A stretch of DNA of 64,000 nt from Phocaeicola sp. Its GTDB lineage: Bacteria > Bacteroidota > Bacteroidia > Bacteroidales > Bacteroidaceae. Below the pieces are notes generated by a model. That model was not told the origin of the DNA. It worked only from the letters and a program-made list of their open reading frames with translations, and searched no databases. The translations under genes and the position numbers were made by a program. Positions within the stretch are counted from its first letter, which is position 1; each line of letters starts with the position of its first letter. Shown here piece after piece: positions 39,826 through 49,240 of the stretch. The stretch is from NCBI GenBank assembly GCA_022764505.1, contig JALEQJ010000006.1, forward strand, positions 17,492 through 81,491, in the 5' to 3' direction.

Positions 39826-40203
39826 TTACTTCACTGCAATGCATTCTATTTCTACCAAAGCACCTTTAGGAAGTGCTTTCACAGCGACAGCAGAGCGAGC
39901 AGGGTATTTATCTGTAAAATACGTTTCGTATACTTTGTTCATTTCTGCAAAATAAGACATATCTGCTAGAAAAACTGTTGTCTTTACTATTTTACTAAGA
40001 TCTGCACCTGCAGCTGCTAAAACTTCTTTGAGATTTTCAAACACTTGGATAGTTTGCTCTGTAACGCCTCCTTCTACAAATTCGCCTGTAGCAGGAACGA
40101 TAGGAATTTGTCCGGAGGTAAAAATCATTCCATTTACTTCAATAGCTTGGCTGTAAGGACCAATAGCGGCTGGAGCCTTTTCTGTGAAAATTACATTTTT
40201 CAT
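39826..40203 (-). CDS. ridA: RidA family enamine/imine deaminase
   Basis: This 125-residue trimeric cytoplasmic protein removes reactive 2-aminoacrylate and related enamines made by PLP enzymes. Family features are APAAIGPYSQAIEVNGMIFTSGQIP at the N-terminus, VKTTVFLADMSYFAEMN near residue 85, the catalytic Arg in PARSAVAVKALPKGALVEIE near 105, and the final IECIAV. Length is exact for the family. It lies 48 bases after xth, possibly in the same transcript. Confidence 0.95.
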   Translation of the reverse strand: MKNVIFTEKAPAAIGPYSQAIEVNGMIFTSGQIPIVPATGEFVEGGVTEQTIQVFENLKEVLAAAGADLSKIVKTTVFLADMSYFAEMNKVYETYFTDKYPARSAVAVKALPKGALVEIECIAVK

Positions 40204-40251
40204 TTTCTTATTGATATTTAGTTTTACAATTAATGAATCTCTATAAGGTAA

Positions 40252-41007
40252 TTAAATTTCTATTTCGACTTCTACAGGACAGTGATCTGAGCCAAAGATT
40301 TCACTATGTATCTTTGCAGATCTCAGATTGTTTTTGAGTGCATCGGAGATGATGAAGTAGTCAATGCGCCACCCCGTATTCTTTTCACGGGCTTTGAAAC
40401 GATAGCTCCACCAAGAATAACAATGTTCTGCATCAGGATAGAAGAACCTGAAAGTATCTATGAAACCGGCATCAAGCATAACTTGAAATTTGTCTCTTTC
40501 TTCGTCTGTGAAGCCTGCATTTCGTCTGTTGGTTTTGGGATTCTTGAGGTCTATCTCTTTGTGTGCTACATTGAGATCTCCACAGAAGATTACGGGCTTT
40601 TTCTCATTTAACTGGAGTATATATTGCCTAAAAGCATCTTCCCAATTCATTCTGTAATCCAATCTTTTCAATTCGTCCTGAGAATTGGGAACATAAACTG
40701 TTACCAAGAAGAATTTTTCCATCTCTAAGGTAATCACACGTCCTTCTTTATCGTGTTCTTCTATGCCTATACCATAAGAAACAGAGAGTGGAGTATGTTT
40801 GGTGAATATAGCTGTACCGGAATATCCTTTTTTCTCTGCATAGTTCCAATAAGACTGATATCCTTCAAAAAAAAGATCCAACTGTCCTTCTTGCATTTTT
40901 GTTTCTTGCAAGCAAAAAAAGTCTGCATCCAATTCTGTAAAGATCTTAGGGAATCCTTTTTCATTACAAGCACGTATGCCGTTTACATTCCAAGAAACCA
41001 ATTTCAT
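40252..41007 (-). CDS. xth: Exodeoxyribonuclease III
   Basis: A 251-residue AP endonuclease/3'-5' exonuclease of the ExoA/Xth family, acting in base excision repair. [21 protein letters not shown] (metal-binding Glu), [17 protein letters not shown] and the C-terminal RIDYFIISD...[11 protein letters not shown] are the standard active-site motifs in order. I use the ATG at 41007 because the family starts MKLISWNVNG; 41013 is the alternative. The gene follows the PorT-like barrel gene by about 5-11 bases. Confidence 0.96.
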   Translation of the reverse strand: MKLVSWNVNGIRACNEKGFPKIFTELDADFFCLQETKMQEGQLDLFFEGYQSYWNYAEKKGYSGTAIFTKHTPLSVSYGIGIEEHDKEGRVITLEMEKFFLVTVYVPNSQDELKRLDYRMNWEDAFRQYILQLNEKKPVIFCGDLNVAHKEIDLKNPKTNRRNAGFTDEERDKFQVMLDAGFIDTFRFFYPDAEHCYSWWSYRFKAREKNTGWRIDYFIISDALKNNLRSAKIHSEIFGSDHCPVEVEIEI

Positions 41008-41018
41008 ATTCATAAGTA

Positions 41019-41723
41019 TTATTTTTTTATATCAATTAAGTATGCCAGCCGAACTCCCATATAAGTATTGGCTGAGCGAGCAAAAAAATCTTTTTTCCCA
41101 TTATTAAAGATGTCGCTTAACCCATAATAGTATCTTCCTTCCAAGAGGAAAGCTCCTATAGCTGTTCGTATTTCAAGTCCGGCACCTCCTACCAATCCAT
41201 AATCAAATTTATGCTCTATAGGCTTATCATATTGAGCTATTACACCATTGGGACGATGAGAGGTATCCCACGTAGCACTTTTATTCTCTTTATCGGATAA
41301 ATAATAAGAAAATTGTGGTCCTAAATTCACAATAAAACGCAGACCTTTGTCTTTATCTTTTCCGAAAGCCAAATGTGCCAAAACCGGCACTTCTATATAA
41401 GAGATATCTCTATGATAAGTATCTCCGCTTCCGTCTTCTATTTTCTCTTTCCAGCCTCTTTGAGAATAGTTCAATTCCATCTGTATGCCACAAATCATCT
41501 TGAAGTATTTCTCTACGATATAGCGTGCTGTAAATCCTATAGTAGGGGAGTTCAGTGAGGTAAGAGGTATACGTGGAGAAAAGTCCATACGATTAAAATT
41601 GACCCCTCCATTGATACCGACAGCCAGATTTTTACGCTGTTCCTGAAGTTGTGCAAAACAAACGGAAGTGTTCAATAACCAAAGTGCAAAGCAACAAGAA
41701 AGAAAGTAAATCAGCTTTTTCAT
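41019..41723 (-). CDS. PorT-like outer membrane beta-barrel protein
   Basis: A 234-residue exported protein with a signal peptide ([25 protein letters not shown]). The mature part has alternating amphipathic strands. [19 protein letters not shown] and [21 protein letters not shown] resemble the PorT family, whose Porphyromonas gingivalis member is needed for type IX secretion. Since PorT-like barrels also occur without type IX secretion, I do not assert that role. It lies 7-13 bases after the LysM protein and just before xth. Confidence 0.75.
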   Translation of the reverse strand: MKKLIYFLSCCFALWLLNTSVCFAQLQEQRKNLAVGINGGVNFNRMDFSPRIPLTSLNSPTIGFTARYIVEKYFKMICGIQMELNYSQRGWKEKIEDGSGDTYHRDISYIEVPVLAHLAFGKDKDKGLRFIVNLGPQFSYYLSDKENKSATWDTSHRPNGVIAQYDKPIEHKFDYGLVGGAGLEIRTAIGAFLLEGRYYYGLSDIFNNGKKDFFARSANTYMGVRLAYLIDIKK

Positions 41724-41736
41724 CTCCAATTATCTT

Positions 41737-43515
41737 TTAATCAAAGTCCAGCTTTATCAGTTCTTGTTGAGGAGTGAAATTGATGAAGAAGACTTTCTTA
41801 TTTATGAATCCTCCCCAATTATTTACCCGTTCAAACTTAAAACCGGTTTGTATTGCTGTAGTTTGGACTTGAGGAAGTGAAGACTCCATAGAAGAACCAA
41901 ACTGTGTAAGACCTTTCAAGAAGTAGTATCCTATATCAAAGCCTAACATACCATACTTAGGAAATGTATGGGCTAAATCTTTCTTATACCAATGCTTGAA
42001 GTTTTGTGCATAACGCACTGCATCTGGAAATATATTGTTGGTATAAAAAGATGAGTAGAAAAAAGTATTCAATAAGAAGAAATTATTCCCAAAATCTTTT
42101 GTATAAGTTTGCCATTCCGGATAACCGAAGAGTGCCATATCTGCTACCGGAAGTTCTTCTCTTATAGTAATTAAAACAGGCATAAGGCTTGCCAATGTTT
42201 TATAATTTCCAGAAGCAGGGATAAAGATATTCTTGGTCTTATCTTTCATCAAAGCGATCAATGAAGATGATTTTAGATTTTCTTCCAATGTGATCACCTT
42301 ATAGGAAATGCCTTGCTTTTTGAGTTCGTTTTTGAGTCCACGCACAAATTCGGCTTTTTCTCTTTCTGCAGGTGTGTCTATAAAGATGACATTGGATTGC
42401 GAAAATTTACGAACAAAATGTTCATAGACTTCCGAATATAGATAAGACTGAGGTGTATTGATTTGATATAAATATGGACTATTGAAGACAGGGTCTACAC
42501 GTTGAGAAAAGGGAACTACAAATCGGATTTTGTTGGCTTTAGCAAAAGCTGCAACCTTATTGGTTTCTTCATTTCCTACAGTACCAAAGATGATGTGCAT
42601 ACGCTTCATTTCAAGTTTGGATAAGATATTCTCTATGGAACCGGACTCTTCTTTGGTGTCGTAGGTGTATAAATTGATAGAATATCCTTGAGATTTAATA
42701 CTGTCTACAGCCAATAAAAAACCTCTATAAAATTCCAGCATTCTCATTTGCTCACTTTGATGTTCCTGTCCACCTGTCATAAAAGGTAACAGTACAGCGA
42801 CATTCAATGATTGGTATTGAGCAGGAACCGGTTTGTTTTTATTGATCAGTTCTTCATTGCTTGGGGTAGTGGTTATTATAGTCTGTGAAACTACTTTCTT
42901 CTGCTTTTCCGGGATAAACAGGAAAGTTCCTTTTTTCAGCTTATCGGAATTTATGTCTTTGTTTTCTGCAAGGAGTTCTTCTACTGTGATATTATACATT
43001 TTCGCTATGCTAAATACAGTTTCTCCTTTTTCTACTTTGTGCATTTCTCTCCAACTTTGTTTCTTAGGTTCTTGTGGAGTAGGGGAAGAGGTTGGAGCAG
43101 ATGTTGTGATAGAAGAAATGGTTCTTGTAGGAATGCTAATCACTTGTCCTGCTTTGAAGTTTTGTGTAGAGATACCCGGATTGGCTTCTATTAAGGCTTC
43201 TGCTGTAACACCATACATCTGGGTAATTCTATAAATGGTTTCTCCGGCTTCTATGGTGTGAAAGCTTGGTTTTGTAAGATTGGAAGAAGAGTGTTGTGGT
43301 ATTTTGAGTACACTTCCTATATTGATTTGAGTTTCACTGCCGGGATTTAATCGTGTAATGTCTTCAATACTCAAATTATAGGTTTGAGCAAGTGAGTAAA
43401 GGCTTTCTCCCTTGGCTACGGTATGAAAAAAATAGCTCTTTTCTTGTGCTATCGTAGGAAATATGTATAGGCACAAGCCTACGATATATAATGATGCAAT
43501 TCTTTTGATATTCAT
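41737..43515 (-). CDS. LysM-domain protein with a periplasmic-binding-like domain
   Basis: A 592-residue exported protein. After a signal peptide (about 1-23) come three LysM repeats: AKGESLYSLAQTYNLSIEDI (about 34-78), EAGETIYRITQMYGVTAEAL (about 88-132) and EKGETVFSIAKMYNITVEEL (about 162-205). They are separated by Ser/Thr/Pro linkers. The C-terminal 350 residues (VAVLLPFMTGGQ onward) look like a type 1 periplasmic-binding fold, as in LpoA or amino-acid-binding proteins. It probably binds peptidoglycan through LysM and may regulate wall enzymes. It lies 73 bases after trmD. Confidence 0.87.
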   Translation of the reverse strand: MNIKRIASLYIVGLCLYIFPTIAQEKSYFFHTVAKGESLYSLAQTYNLSIEDITRLNPGSETQINIGSVLKIPQHSSSNLTKPSFHTIEAGETIYRITQMYGVTAEALIEANPGISTQNFKAGQVISIPTRTISSITTSAPTSSPTPQEPKKQSWREMHKVEKGETVFSIAKMYNITVEELLAENKDINSDKLKKGTFLFIPEKQKKVVSQTIITTTPSNEELINKNKPVPAQYQSLNVAVLLPFMTGGQEHQSEQMRMLEFYRGFLLAVDSIKSQGYSINLYTYDTKEESGSIENILSKLEMKRMHIIFGTVGNEETNKVAAFAKANKIRFVVPFSQRVDPVFNSPYLYQINTPQSYLYSEVYEHFVRKFSQSNVIFIDTPAEREKAEFVRGLKNELKKQGISYKVITLEENLKSSSLIALMKDKTKNIFIPASGNYKTLASLMPVLITIREELPVADMALFGYPEWQTYTKDFGNNFFLLNTFFYSSFYTNNIFPDAVRYAQNFKHWYKKDLAHTFPKYGMLGFDIGYYFLKGLTQFGSSMESSLPQVQTTAIQTGFKFERVNNWGGFINKKVFFINFTPQQELIKLDFD

Positions 43516-43588
43516 CTCTATTTTATTTTATGTGCAAATCTACTAAAAAGTTGTAGGGTTCTAAGAATAACTTAATTCTAAAAGAGTA

Positions 43589-44260
43589 TTATAATAAATC
43601 CGGGCGTAGCTTCTGAGTACGTTCTATAGATTGCTGTAACTCCCATTCTCTTATTTTGGCTTCGTGTCCGGATAATAAAATTTCCGGTACAGTCCACCCT
43701 TTGTACTCGGCTGGACGGGTGTAAACGGGTGGAGCTAATAAGTTGTCTTGAAAAGAATCCGATAAGGCTGATTGTTCGTCCGAAATAACTCCAGGAATAA
43801 TGCGTATTACGGCGTCGGAAATGACAGCCGCCGCCAACTCTCCTCCGGTAAGCACATAATCTCCTATGCTGATCTCTTTCGTTATAAGATGCTCTCTTAT
43901 GCGGAAATCTATCCCCTTAAAGTGTCCGCAAAGAATGATTAAGTTTTGCTTTAAGGAAAGACTGTTTGCCATAGGTTGTGTGAACGGTTCTCCATCTGGC
44001 GAAGTGAATATAACTTCATCGTATACTCGCTCTTGTTTGAGAGAAGAGATACATCTATCTATAGGCTCTATTTTCATAACCATTCCTGCACAACCTCCGA
44101 AAGGGTAATCGTCTACTCTTCTGTGTTTATCTATGGTATAATCTCTGAGATTGTGAATGTGGATTTCTGCAAGACCTTTTTTCTGCGCTCTACTCATAAT
44201 AGAGTGATCAAAAAAGCCTTGTATCATTTCTGGCAGTACGGTGATAATGTCTATGCGCAT
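43589..44260 (-). CDS. trmD: tRNA (guanine-N1)-methyltransferase
   Basis: A 223-residue SPOUT methyltransferase making m1G37 in tRNAs reading CNN and CGG codons, which prevents frameshifting. [30 protein letters not shown] near residue 52 and the trefoil-knot SAM site [10 protein letters not shown]...[14 protein letters not shown] near 110-140 are all conserved. Length is normal. The canonical rpsP-rimM-trmD-rplS context is absent. Here it lies 11 bases after an omega-amidase gene. Confidence 0.97.
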   Translation of the reverse strand: MRIDIITVLPEMIQGFFDHSIMSRAQKKGLAEIHIHNLRDYTIDKHRRVDDYPFGGCAGMVMKIEPIDRCISSLKQERVYDEVIFTSPDGEPFTQPMANSLSLKQNLIILCGHFKGIDFRIREHLITKEISIGDYVLTGGELAAAVISDAVIRIIPGVISDEQSALSDSFQDNLLAPPVYTRPAEYKGWTVPEILLSGHEAKIREWELQQSIERTQKLRPDLL

Positions 44261-44271
44261 ACTCCTATTTT

Positions 44272-45039
44272 TTAATAAATGGAAAAATGATCTGCGTCTG
44301 CCAATACCGGAAACTTTTCTCGGAAACGCTGCAACTTATCCAAAGTCAATTCATATATAATCACACCCGGCATACTTTCTGTACATTCTCCTACAGGATT
44401 TCCGTAAAAGTCTACTATAGCAGTATGTCCTGTATAAGTACCCCATTTGTCTTTTCCTACTCTATTGACAGCCAATACATAACATTGGTTTTCTATGGCA
44501 CGTGCTTGTATAAGTTTATCCCAAACATTGATACGTCCTTCCGGCCAAGCGGCAATATAGATGGCTGCATCATAATCTCCGAGGTTGCGAGAATAAACAG
44601 GGAAACGCAAGTCATAACAGATTTGAAGTAAGAAACGTATGTTCTTGTAATTTACAATGGTGCGCTCGTTTCCTGCCGTATAACTCAGATGCTCGTTCCC
44701 ATAAGAGAATAAATGTCTTTTATTATAGGTATGTATATTTCCTTCCGGAGTAACAAAGAGCATTCTATTGTAGTAATATCCATTTTCTACGATAGGTACA
44801 CTGCCTACGATAGCAAAATTACAGAGAGAGGCTTGTTCCTTAAACCATTGAACAGTTCTTCCCTCCATACCTTCTGCTACATTTTGTGGCTCTATAGTGC
44901 AACCCGTAGTAAACATTTCCGGAAAAACGACCAATTCTACACCCTTCTCTCTTAGATTCTGTAAGGTTTGAGTAGCTGTAGATAGGTTGGTGGTAATGTC
45001 TTCCCTTTCTATATCGGATTGTATCAGTGCTATTTTCAT
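44272..45039 (-). CDS. Omega-amidase (nitrilase superfamily, YafV-like)
   Basis: This 255-residue carbon-nitrogen hydrolase has a Glu-Lys-Cys triad: [11 protein letters not shown] (about 41), [10 protein letters not shown] (about 108) and [16 protein letters not shown] (about 143). The closest functional class is omega-amidase, which hydrolyses 2-oxoglutaramate or 2-oxosuccinamate as part of metabolite repair. It is a separate family from AguB in this window (no WDQWYPE). It precedes trmD by 11 bases. Confidence 0.9.
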   Translation of the reverse strand: MKIALIQSDIEREDITTNLSTATQTLQNLREKGVELVVFPEMFTTGCTIEPQNVAEGMEGRTVQWFKEQASLCNFAIVGSVPIVENGYYYNRMLFVTPEGNIHTYNKRHLFSYGNEHLSYTAGNERTIVNYKNIRFLLQICYDLRFPVYSRNLGDYDAAIYIAAWPEGRINVWDKLIQARAIENQCYVLAVNRVGKDKWGTYTGHTAIVDFYGNPVGECTESMPGVIIYELTLDKLQRFREKFPVLADADHFSIY

Positions 45040-45143
45040 ACTTTACTGTATTTCTATATTGTGTCCAAAAGTAGAAAAAAGAAAGGGGATACGAAAATCA
45101 ATATATGGAAGAGTAGGGGAAGAGTTAGTTATAGTGCAGATAT

Positions 45144-45170
45144 AAAAAAAGCTCCTTTTCAAGGAGCTTT
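45144..45170 (-). terminator. Intrinsic terminator of the tRNA-Arg gene
   Basis: Read on the minus strand, AAAGCTCCTT-gaaa-AGGAGCTTTTTTT is a compact stem with a T-run. It begins two bases after the tRNA 3' end. Confidence 0.88.
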
Positions 45171-45171
45171 G

Positions 45172-45245
45172 TGACCGCGACAGGATTCAAACCTGTAACC
45201 GGCTGATCCGTAGTCAGCTACTCTATTCAGTTGAGCTACGCGGCC
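45172..45245 (-). tRNA. tRNA-Arg (anticodon ACG)
   Basis: On the minus strand the 74-nt gene folds as a cloverleaf: acceptor GGCCGCG/CGCGGTC with one G-U pair, TA at positions 8-9, D stem GCTC, anticodon stem GCTGA-CTACGGA-TCAGC with anticodon ACG (plus-strand 45209-45211), and a T arm CAGGTTTGAATCCTG. CCA is not encoded. ACG is expected to be edited to ICG by TadA to read CGU, CGC and CGA. Confidence 0.95.
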
Positions 45246-45267
45246 ATGTCATTTTTGTTTGACGATG

Positions 45268-45298
45268 CAAAGGTAGAGCTTTTTTTATTATCTCCAAA
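45268..45298 (-). promoter_or_regulatory. Consensus promoter of tRNA-Arg
   Basis: On the minus strand TTTG (45298-45295), a 19-base spacer and TACCTTTG (45275-45268) match the Bacteroidetes housekeeping consensus exactly. The tRNA 5' end is 23 bases beyond the -7 box. The spacer region is also spanned by a perfect inverted repeat, TAGAGCTTTTTTT / AAAAAAAGCTCTA. Confidence 0.85.
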
Positions 45299-45480
45299 AA
45301 AAAGCTCTATTTTTTTGTGTGAAATGAAGATTTTATTTCGGAGTAAGAAAACTTCTATACGATTAAACCTTTAGAATATAGAAAGATACAGTATTTATCT
45401 ATAAAATGTATTTACGTTTTTTTTATGATTGAAAAGTAAAAAACAATCGACAATCCATAGAACTAAGTTAGTACTACTAT

Positions 45481-45588
45481 GCTTTTATAAACCGAATAGC
45501 ACTTTTTTGTAAACCCAAACACGGTTTATATAAACCACGATGGAAGTTTATATAAACTATGATACAAAATACATAAACTTCCTATATG
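45481..45588. repeat. Intergenic array of about 22-bp units, GTTTATATAAAC family (long copy)
   Basis: Five elements start at 45481, 45503, 45524, 45546 and 45567, spaced 22, 21, 22 and 21 bases: GCTTTTATAAAC, TTTTTTGTAAAC, GTTTATATAAAC, GTTTATATAAAC and AAATACATAAAC. The central two are perfect palindromes and the outer ones are degraded. The array fills part of the 515-base gap between tRNA-Arg and parC and shares sequence with 16508-16573 in inverted orientation. The remaining 45312-45480 and 45590-45727 stretches hold nothing I recognise. Confidence 0.75.
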
Positions 45589-45727
45589 AAATAAAGATTT
45601 GCTTATAAAAAGGAGTAGTAAACAACTTGGACTTTTTCAGATAGTTCTTAATCCTATTGGAGGGTGGATATATAACGACGGCTTCAGTATTTTCCGGGTT
45701 TATAGACATCTGCTTCTGCTTTTTTTG

Positions 45728-45735
45728 TATTTTTG
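45728..45735 (+). promoter_or_regulatory. Putative -7 box upstream of parC
   Basis: TATTTTTG matches TAnnTTTG and lies 26 bases before the ATG. No TTTG -33 box is evident; the -33 region is T-rich. Confidence 0.5.
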
Positions 45736-45760
45736 TCCAAAGTGAAAGATATTTTTAAGT

Positions 45761-48385
45761 ATGAGTTCTACAGACATAGATAAACAGCATTTCGGCGAAA
45801 TAGAAACAGGACATTCCGATTATAAACCAGTAGACAAAAATGAAAGCTCTCTAAAGTACAACTTAGGGGGAATGTATCAAAACTGGTTTTTAGATTATGC
45901 TTCTTATGTTATTTTAGAGCGTGCTGTACCACATATCAATGACGGGCTGAAACCCGTACAACGACGTATATTGCATTCTATGAAACGCTTAGACGATGGG
46001 CGTTATAATAAAGTTGCCAATATAGTAGGGCATACTATGCAGTTTCACCCTCATGGAGATGCTTCTATAGGAGATGCTTTGGTACAATTAGGACAAAAAG
46101 ACTTATTGATAGACTGTCAGGGAAACTGGGGTAACATATTAACCGGAGATGGCGCCGCCGCTCCTCGTTATATAGAAGCCCGTTTGTCAAAGCTCGCTTT
46201 GGATATTCTTTTCAACCCTAAAACTACAGAGTGGCAATCTTCTTACGATGGCAGAAATAAAGAACCCATCACACTGCCGGTTAAATTCCCTTTGCTCTTG
46301 GCACAAGGAGTAGAAGGTATTGCTGTGGGACTCTCGTCCAAAATACTTCCTCATAACTTTAATGAACTGTGCGAAGCTGCCATAGCTTATCTCAAAGAAG
46401 AAGATTTTACGCTATATCCCGATTTCCAAACAGGTGGATTGATAGATGTTTCACGTTATAATGATGGAGAAAGAGGAGGTACCGTACGTGTACGTGCTAA
46501 AATCTCCAAGATAGATCAGAAAACACTATGTATAAGCGAACTTCCTTATGGGAAAAGCACTCCCAGCTTGATAGAGTCTATACTAAAGGCTGTAGATAAA
46601 GGAAAAATTAAAGTCAAAAAAGTAGACGATAATACAGCACATTCTGTAGAAATCTTGGTGCATTTGGCACCTGGCGTATCTTCGGACAAAACGATAGATG
46701 CACTGTATGCTTTTACAGACTGCGAAATAAATATTTCTCCAAACTGTTGTGTAATAGCAGACAACAAGCCTCATTTTTTGACTGTGAGTATGGTGCTACG
46801 TCAAGCTGTAGACAACACAAAATACCTCCTCAAAAGAGAATTGGAAATAGAAAAAGATGAACTGTCAGAAAGCTTACATTTCGCATCATTGGAGAAAATA
46901 TTTATAGAAGAGCGTATTTATAAAGATAAAGGTTTTGAACAATCACCCAATATGGACGCTGCGTGTGAACATATAGACGAGAGATTGACACCTTTTTATC
47001 CACAGTTTATTCGTGAAGTAACAAAGGACGATATTCTTCGGCTGATGGAAATAAAAATGGCACGTATTCTGAAGTTCAATAAAGATAAAGCCGATGAACA
47101 AATAGCACGTTTCAAAGCACAAATTGAAGAAATAGAACACCATTTGGCACATTTGGTAGATTATACCATTAAATGGTATCAGTCTATCAAAGATAAATAC
47201 GGAAAAGCTTACCCAAGACGTACAGAAATCAGAAACTTTGATACTATCGTGGCTACAAAAGTGGTGGAAGCAAATGAAAAGTTGTATATCAATAGAGAAG
47301 AAGGCTTCATCGGCACGGGACTTAAAAAAGATGAATATGTATGCAACTGCTCTGATATAGACGATATCATCATTTTCTATAAAGATGGTAAATACAAGAT
47401 AGTGAAAGTATCTGATAAACTATTTGTGGGCAAGAACATACTCTATCTCAATGTCTTCAAGAAGCAAGATAAACGTACCATCTACAATCTCATTTATAGA
47501 GATGGGAAAGATGGAGCATATTATATGAAACGCTTCAATGTTACAGCTATGGTACGAGACAGAGAGTACGATGTAACACGTGGTACAGAAGGTTCCAAGA
47601 TCGTTTATTTCACAGCCAATCAAAATGGAGAGGCAGAAGTAATAAAAGTTTCTCTACGTCCCAATCCACGACTAAGACGCACAGAATTTGAACAAGATTT
47701 CAGCGAATTGGCTATCAAAGGACGTACTTCTATGGGGAATTTATTGACCAAAATGGCTGTACACAAAATAGCGTTAAAGCAGAAAGGAGGTTCTACATTG
47801 GGTGGTAGAAAAGTCTGGTTTGATTATGATGTACTACGTCTCAATTATGATGAAAGAGGGGAGTACTTGGGAGAGTTCCATACAGATGACCTTATTTTGG
47901 TAGTTCATAATGACGGTACTTATTACACAACTAATTTTGATATAAATAACCATTACCAATATGGAATAGCACATATAGAAAAGTTTAACCCGGCAAAAAT
48001 ATGGACTGCCATTCTTTATGATGCGGATCAAGGTAACTATCCATATCTCAAAAGATTTACTTTCGAAGCTTCTGCAAAACAACAAAGCTATATTGGAGAG
48101 AATAAGAACAACACCTTAGTTCTGCTTTCTCAAGAAAAGTATCCACGCTTCCGGATTTCTTTTTCGGAAGGAGATAGTTTTAGAGAAGCTATGGAAGTAG
48201 ATGCGGATAGCTTCGTCGCTGTGAAAAGTCTCAGAGCGAAAGGGAAAAGACTTACTACTTACGTCGTGGGAGAAATAGTAGAGATGGCTCCTACTATCAT
48301 AGCATCGCAAGATGAACCATCATTGGAGGACATTGAAGAGAAAGAAGAAAACAATGAAGACAATCCTCAATTACCTTTTGAATAA
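45761..48385 (+). CDS. parC: DNA topoisomerase IV subunit A (ParC-type)
   Basis: An 874-residue type IIA topoisomerase cleavage subunit. The N-terminal winged-helix/tower core carries YVILERAVPHINDGLKPVQR near residue 47, HPHGDASIGDALVQLGQ near 107 and the catalytic Tyr in AAAPRYIEARLS near 143. A Lys/Glu-rich coiled-coil tower spans about 380-480. The C-terminal domain (about 520-850) is a degenerate beta-pinwheel lacking a clear GyrA box (QRRGGKG), which favours ParC over GyrA. It has an acidic tail (EDIEEKEENNEDN). parE is not adjacent. The next gene starts inside its last 32 bases. Confidence 0.88.
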   Translation: MSSTDIDKQHFGEIETGHSDYKPVDKNESSLKYNLGGMYQNWFLDYASYVILERAVPHINDGLKPVQRRILHSMKRLDDGRYNKVANIVGHTMQFHPHGDASIGDALVQLGQKDLLIDCQGNWGNILTGDGAAAPRYIEARLSKLALDILFNPKTTEWQSSYDGRNKEPITLPVKFPLLLAQGVEGIAVGLSSKILPHNFNELCEAAIAYLKEEDFTLYPDFQTGGLIDVSRYNDGERGGTVRVRAKISKIDQKTLCISELPYGKSTPSLIESILKAVDKGKIKVKKVDDNTAHSVEILVHLAPGVSSDKTIDALYAFTDCEINISPNCCVIADNKPHFLTVSMVLRQAVDNTKYLLKRELEIEKDELSESLHFASLEKIFIEERIYKDKGFEQSPNMDAACEHIDERLTPFYPQFIREVTKDDILRLMEIKMARILKFNKDKADEQIARFKAQIEEIEHHLAHLVDYTIKWYQSIKDKYGKAYPRRTEIRNFDTIVATKVVEANEKLYINREEGFIGTGLKKDEYVCNCSDIDDIIIFYKDGKYKIVKVSDKLFVGKNILYLNVFKKQDKRTIYNLIYRDGKDGAYYMKRFNVTAMVRDREYDVTRGTEGSKIVYFTANQNGEAEVIKVSLRPNPRLRRTEFEQDFSELAIKGRTSMGNLLTKMAVHKIALKQKGGSTLGGRKVWFDYDVLRLNYDERGEYLGEFHTDDLILVVHNDGTYYTTNFDINNHYQYGIAHIEKFNPAKIWTAILYDADQGNYPYLKRFTFEASAKQQSYIGENKNNTLVLLSQEKYPRFRISFSEGDSFREAMEVDADSFVAVKSLRAKGKRLTTYVVGEIVEMAPTIIASQDEPSLEDIEEKEENNEDNPQLPFE

Positions 48386-49235
48386 AAACAAGCAAAAAAA
48401 AACATTGCTTTGTATTTTGAGCGTTTTTCCTTTTACACTTGTTCAGGCACAAGGAATTGATAGCACAGAGATACATAGATACATCAATGCAGCACACAGT
48501 ATAGGGGTAGGAACTTCCAACCTCTTGGATACTTACCTTTCTCCGTTGGAATATACCGGTACAGACTTTAGATGGGAGTATGAAAGAGTGCATAGAACGA
48601 AGAATTGGCAGAACAAATGGATTCAGCAACAGTTATATCAAGCCCAACTTAGCATTACAGAAAATCCCTCTTCTACTGCACAAGGATTTTATACGATGTT
48701 TTCCGGTACGTATGGCTTACTGTATGAAGCCTGGAAGCCCACAAAAAATCTCTTACTTTTTGTAGGTTCACGAGCAAGAGGGCAAATAGGAGGTATGTAT
48801 AATAATAGGAACTCCAATAATCCCGGACAATTTTATGCCACAGCTACTCTCCAACTGTCTGCCTTGTTAGTGTATAAGTTTATTATTAAAGAAACAGAAT
48901 TGATAGCTCGTTATCAATGTAGCCTTCCTTTTGCAGGTATGACTTTCTCTCCAAGATATGGTGAAAGTTATTACGAAATATTCGGTGTAAAGAAAGATTA
49001 TAATCGGTTATATTTCATATCCTTACACAATGCCCCTTCTATGTTTCATAGCTTATCTTTGGATTTTCCGATAGGTAAGTTCAATCTACGTGCTAACTAT
49101 CTGTTGGATATAGAGCAATCCAAGATTAACCACATCAAAAGACACGCTTATCATCATTCTTTTATGATAGGTTTTGTAAAGAATTATTTCTTGTTTCCCA
49201 AGAAGAAAGCCTATCATTCTTTCCCGTTATACTGA
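48354..49235 (+). CDS. DUF3316-like exported protein
   Basis: A 293-residue protein with a signal peptide after a basic N-terminus (KKTLLCILSVFPFTLVQAQG, cleavage near residue 33). The mature part is rich in aromatic residues and alternating strands, as in outer-membrane barrels. YLSPLEYTGTDFRWEYERV and the following pattern resemble DUF3316 proteins of Bacteroidales, of unknown function. The ATG at 48354 overlaps parC by 32 bases; the ORF track's earlier start adds 14 basic residues before the signal. The S41 protease follows after 5 bases. Confidence 0.75.
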   Translation: MKTILNYLLNKNKQKKTLLCILSVFPFTLVQAQGIDSTEIHRYINAAHSIGVGTSNLLDTYLSPLEYTGTDFRWEYERVHRTKNWQNKWIQQQLYQAQLSITENPSSTAQGFYTMFSGTYGLLYEAWKPTKNLLLFVGSRARGQIGGMYNNRNSNNPGQFYATATLQLSALLVYKFIIKETELIARYQCSLPFAGMTFSPRYGESYYEIFGVKKDYNRLYFISLHNAPSMFHSLSLDFPIGKFNLRANYLLDIEQSKINHIKRHAYHHSFMIGFVKNYFLFPKKKAYHSFPLY

Positions 49236-49240
49236 TTTTT

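Noticed and set aside
45761-48385. Naming the gene gyrA instead of parC
   Set aside because: The C-terminal domain lacks a recognisable GyrA box and the HTMQFHPHGDAS region fits ParC-type proteins. A profile search would settle it.
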